Part shown: piece by piece, positions 63,338-64,000 of the stretch
How positions within the stretch are numbered: the stretch's first letter is position 1
How the letters are laid out: every line of letters begins with the position of its first letter
Source of the DNA: JBDIVL01 sp039794405
GTDB lineage: Bacteria > Planctomycetota > Brocadiia > Brocadiales > Brocadiaceae
NCBI GenBank assembly: GCA_039794405.1
Contig: JBDIVL010000008.1
Coordinates: 38,623 to 102,622, forward strand
Length of the DNA stretch: 64,000 nt
Direction of reading: 5' to 3'
Made by a program: the position numbers and the translations under genes
The notes under the pieces: generated by a model
What the model was told of the DNA's origin: nothing
What the model saw: the letters and a program-made list of their open reading frames with translations, nothing else
The model's database searches: none

Positions 63338-64000
63338 CTTATACCCTCTTGATTTCTTTTTATTCTTACGAGTTCTGGTGTTTTAAGCAACAGGAAATCG
63401 AAAGGAATACCCTGTACGATGTCCCTGGCAACTCTGACCGCTTCCGATGCATTCTTCGCATACCCGTCTGCACCAATACTTTTTGCAAATCCGGAAGATA
63501 TCGGCCCACCACCAACCATAACCTTCGATGCTATGCCAGCCTTCCTGAGATCTTCAATGACAACCTGCATGCCATCCATGGTTGTCGTCATAAGAGTAGA
63601 AAGACAAATCAAATCAGCCTGCAACTCTCCGGCAGTATCAATAAACTGTGCATAGGGGACGTTTCTGCCCAAGTCGTGCATTTCAAACCCGGCATTATCC
63701 AGCATGATCTTTACCAGATTTTTCCCAATATCATGGGTATCACCCTTAACGACTCCAATAACCACCTTCTTTCTATTCCACGCAGCCTCTTTGGACAAGT
63801 AAGGCCTGAGCACCTCGATCCCTGCATACATGGCATCAGCACAGAGAAGTATTTCCGGAACGAAATACTCCTCATTCTCAAATAATTCATTAACCTTATC
63901 CATCCCCTTTGCAAGTCCATCCATGATTGCCTCATAGGGATCAACCCTGCACTTTATCGCTTCAGCAGCTATCTCCGCAGCACGGATTACGTCCATATCT
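63334..64000 (-). CDS. Corrinoid (B12-binding) methyl-carrier protein, probably cut at the window edge
   Basis: Carries the methyl group on cobalt between methyltransferases. The cobalamin-binding motif is GDTHDIGKNLV with the axial His in D-x-H-x2-G, followed by SLSTLMTTTM and GGGPIS of the Rossmann part. The helical cap domain (PYEAIMDGLAKGMDKVNELF) is present. The frame is open to the last base and the usual N-terminal ~20 residues (before VIRAAEIAAEAI) are missing, so the first visible ATG (63996) is probably internal. First visible gene of the cassette; the gene upstream may be another methyltransferase. Confidence 0.9.
   Translation of the reverse strand, partial: DMDVIRAAEIAAEAIKCRVDPYEAIMDGLAKGMDKVNELFENEEYFVPEILLCADAMYAGIEVLRPYLSKEAAWNRKKVVIGVVKGDTHDIGKNLVKIMLDNAGFEMHDLGRNVPYAQFIDTAGELQADLICLSTLMTTTMDGMQVVIEDLRKAGIASKVMVGGGPISSGFAKSIGADGYAKNASEAVRVARDIVQGIPFDFLLLKTPELVRIKRNQEGIR

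Noticed and set aside
1..64000. CRISPR arrays, insertion sequences, rRNA genes or riboswitches
   Set aside because: No regularly spaced direct repeats, transposase motifs or rRNA-like sequence were noticed. I could not run covariance models, so weak riboswitches could be missed.

Overview
The window looks like chromosome from an anammox-type planctomycete (order Brocadiales). This is inference, not proof. It is AT-rich and holds several c-type cytochromes (one tetraheme, two cytochrome c'-like), a complete 14-subunit complex I operon, formate-tetrahydrofolate ligase, corrinoid methyltransferase genes, a hopanoid C-3 methylase, a Kdo transferase (Gram-negative envelope) and the gldA-gldF-gldG-DUF4340 set. 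I see no prophage, insertion sequence, rRNA or CRISPR array. Most genes are on the minus strand.

Layout. 1-5.4 kb (minus): the start of waaA running off the left edge, secA and fhs. 5.4-9.8 kb (plus): a strong promoter with a long leader, an outer-membrane beta-barrel protein and a membrane-TPR protein. 9.8-19 kb (minus): a tRNA with anticodon CAT, hpnR, a Lon-type protease, a GT4 glycosyltransferase, a six-hairpin-glycosidase-like protein and a DUF309-like gene whose frame continues past its stop. 19.5-35.2 kb (minus): nuoABCDEFGHIJKLMN, with a tandem desulforedoxin-like gene between nuoG and nuoH. The NuoF is the long type with extra iron-sulfur domains, and the promoter predicts an almost leaderless transcript. 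35.5-45 kb (minus): a Xer-type recombinase beside a 55-bp perfect palindrome, then a redox and oxygen-defence group: erythrin-like ferritin, thioredoxin reductase overlapping a tetraheme cytochrome, rubredoxin, two cytochrome c'-like proteins, aspartase, a second ferritin-like protein and HtrA. 45-51 kb (minus): DUF4340, gldG, gldF, gldA. 51.7-59.2 kb: rpoZ (minus), then cysK-cysE, DUF72, a frameshifted small Cys-rich ORF, an LsrF-like aldolase, a zinc alcohol dehydrogenase, an M20 peptidase and a polyprenol-phosphate mannosyltransferase (plus). 59.3-64 kb (minus): a corrinoid methyl-transfer cassette (corrinoid protein, two UroD/MtaA-type methyltransferases, corrinoid reductive activator) running off the right edge.

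How they fit. Complex I links the NAD(H) and quinone pools. Fhs and the corrinoid cassette suggest one-carbon flow into tetrahydrofolate and the acetyl-CoA pathway. The rubredoxin, ferritin and thioredoxin genes suggest handling of oxygen or NO stress in an anaerobe. Several dispersed intergenic repeats occur. Two or three small genes look frameshifted or interrupted, so read-level checking is worthwhile.
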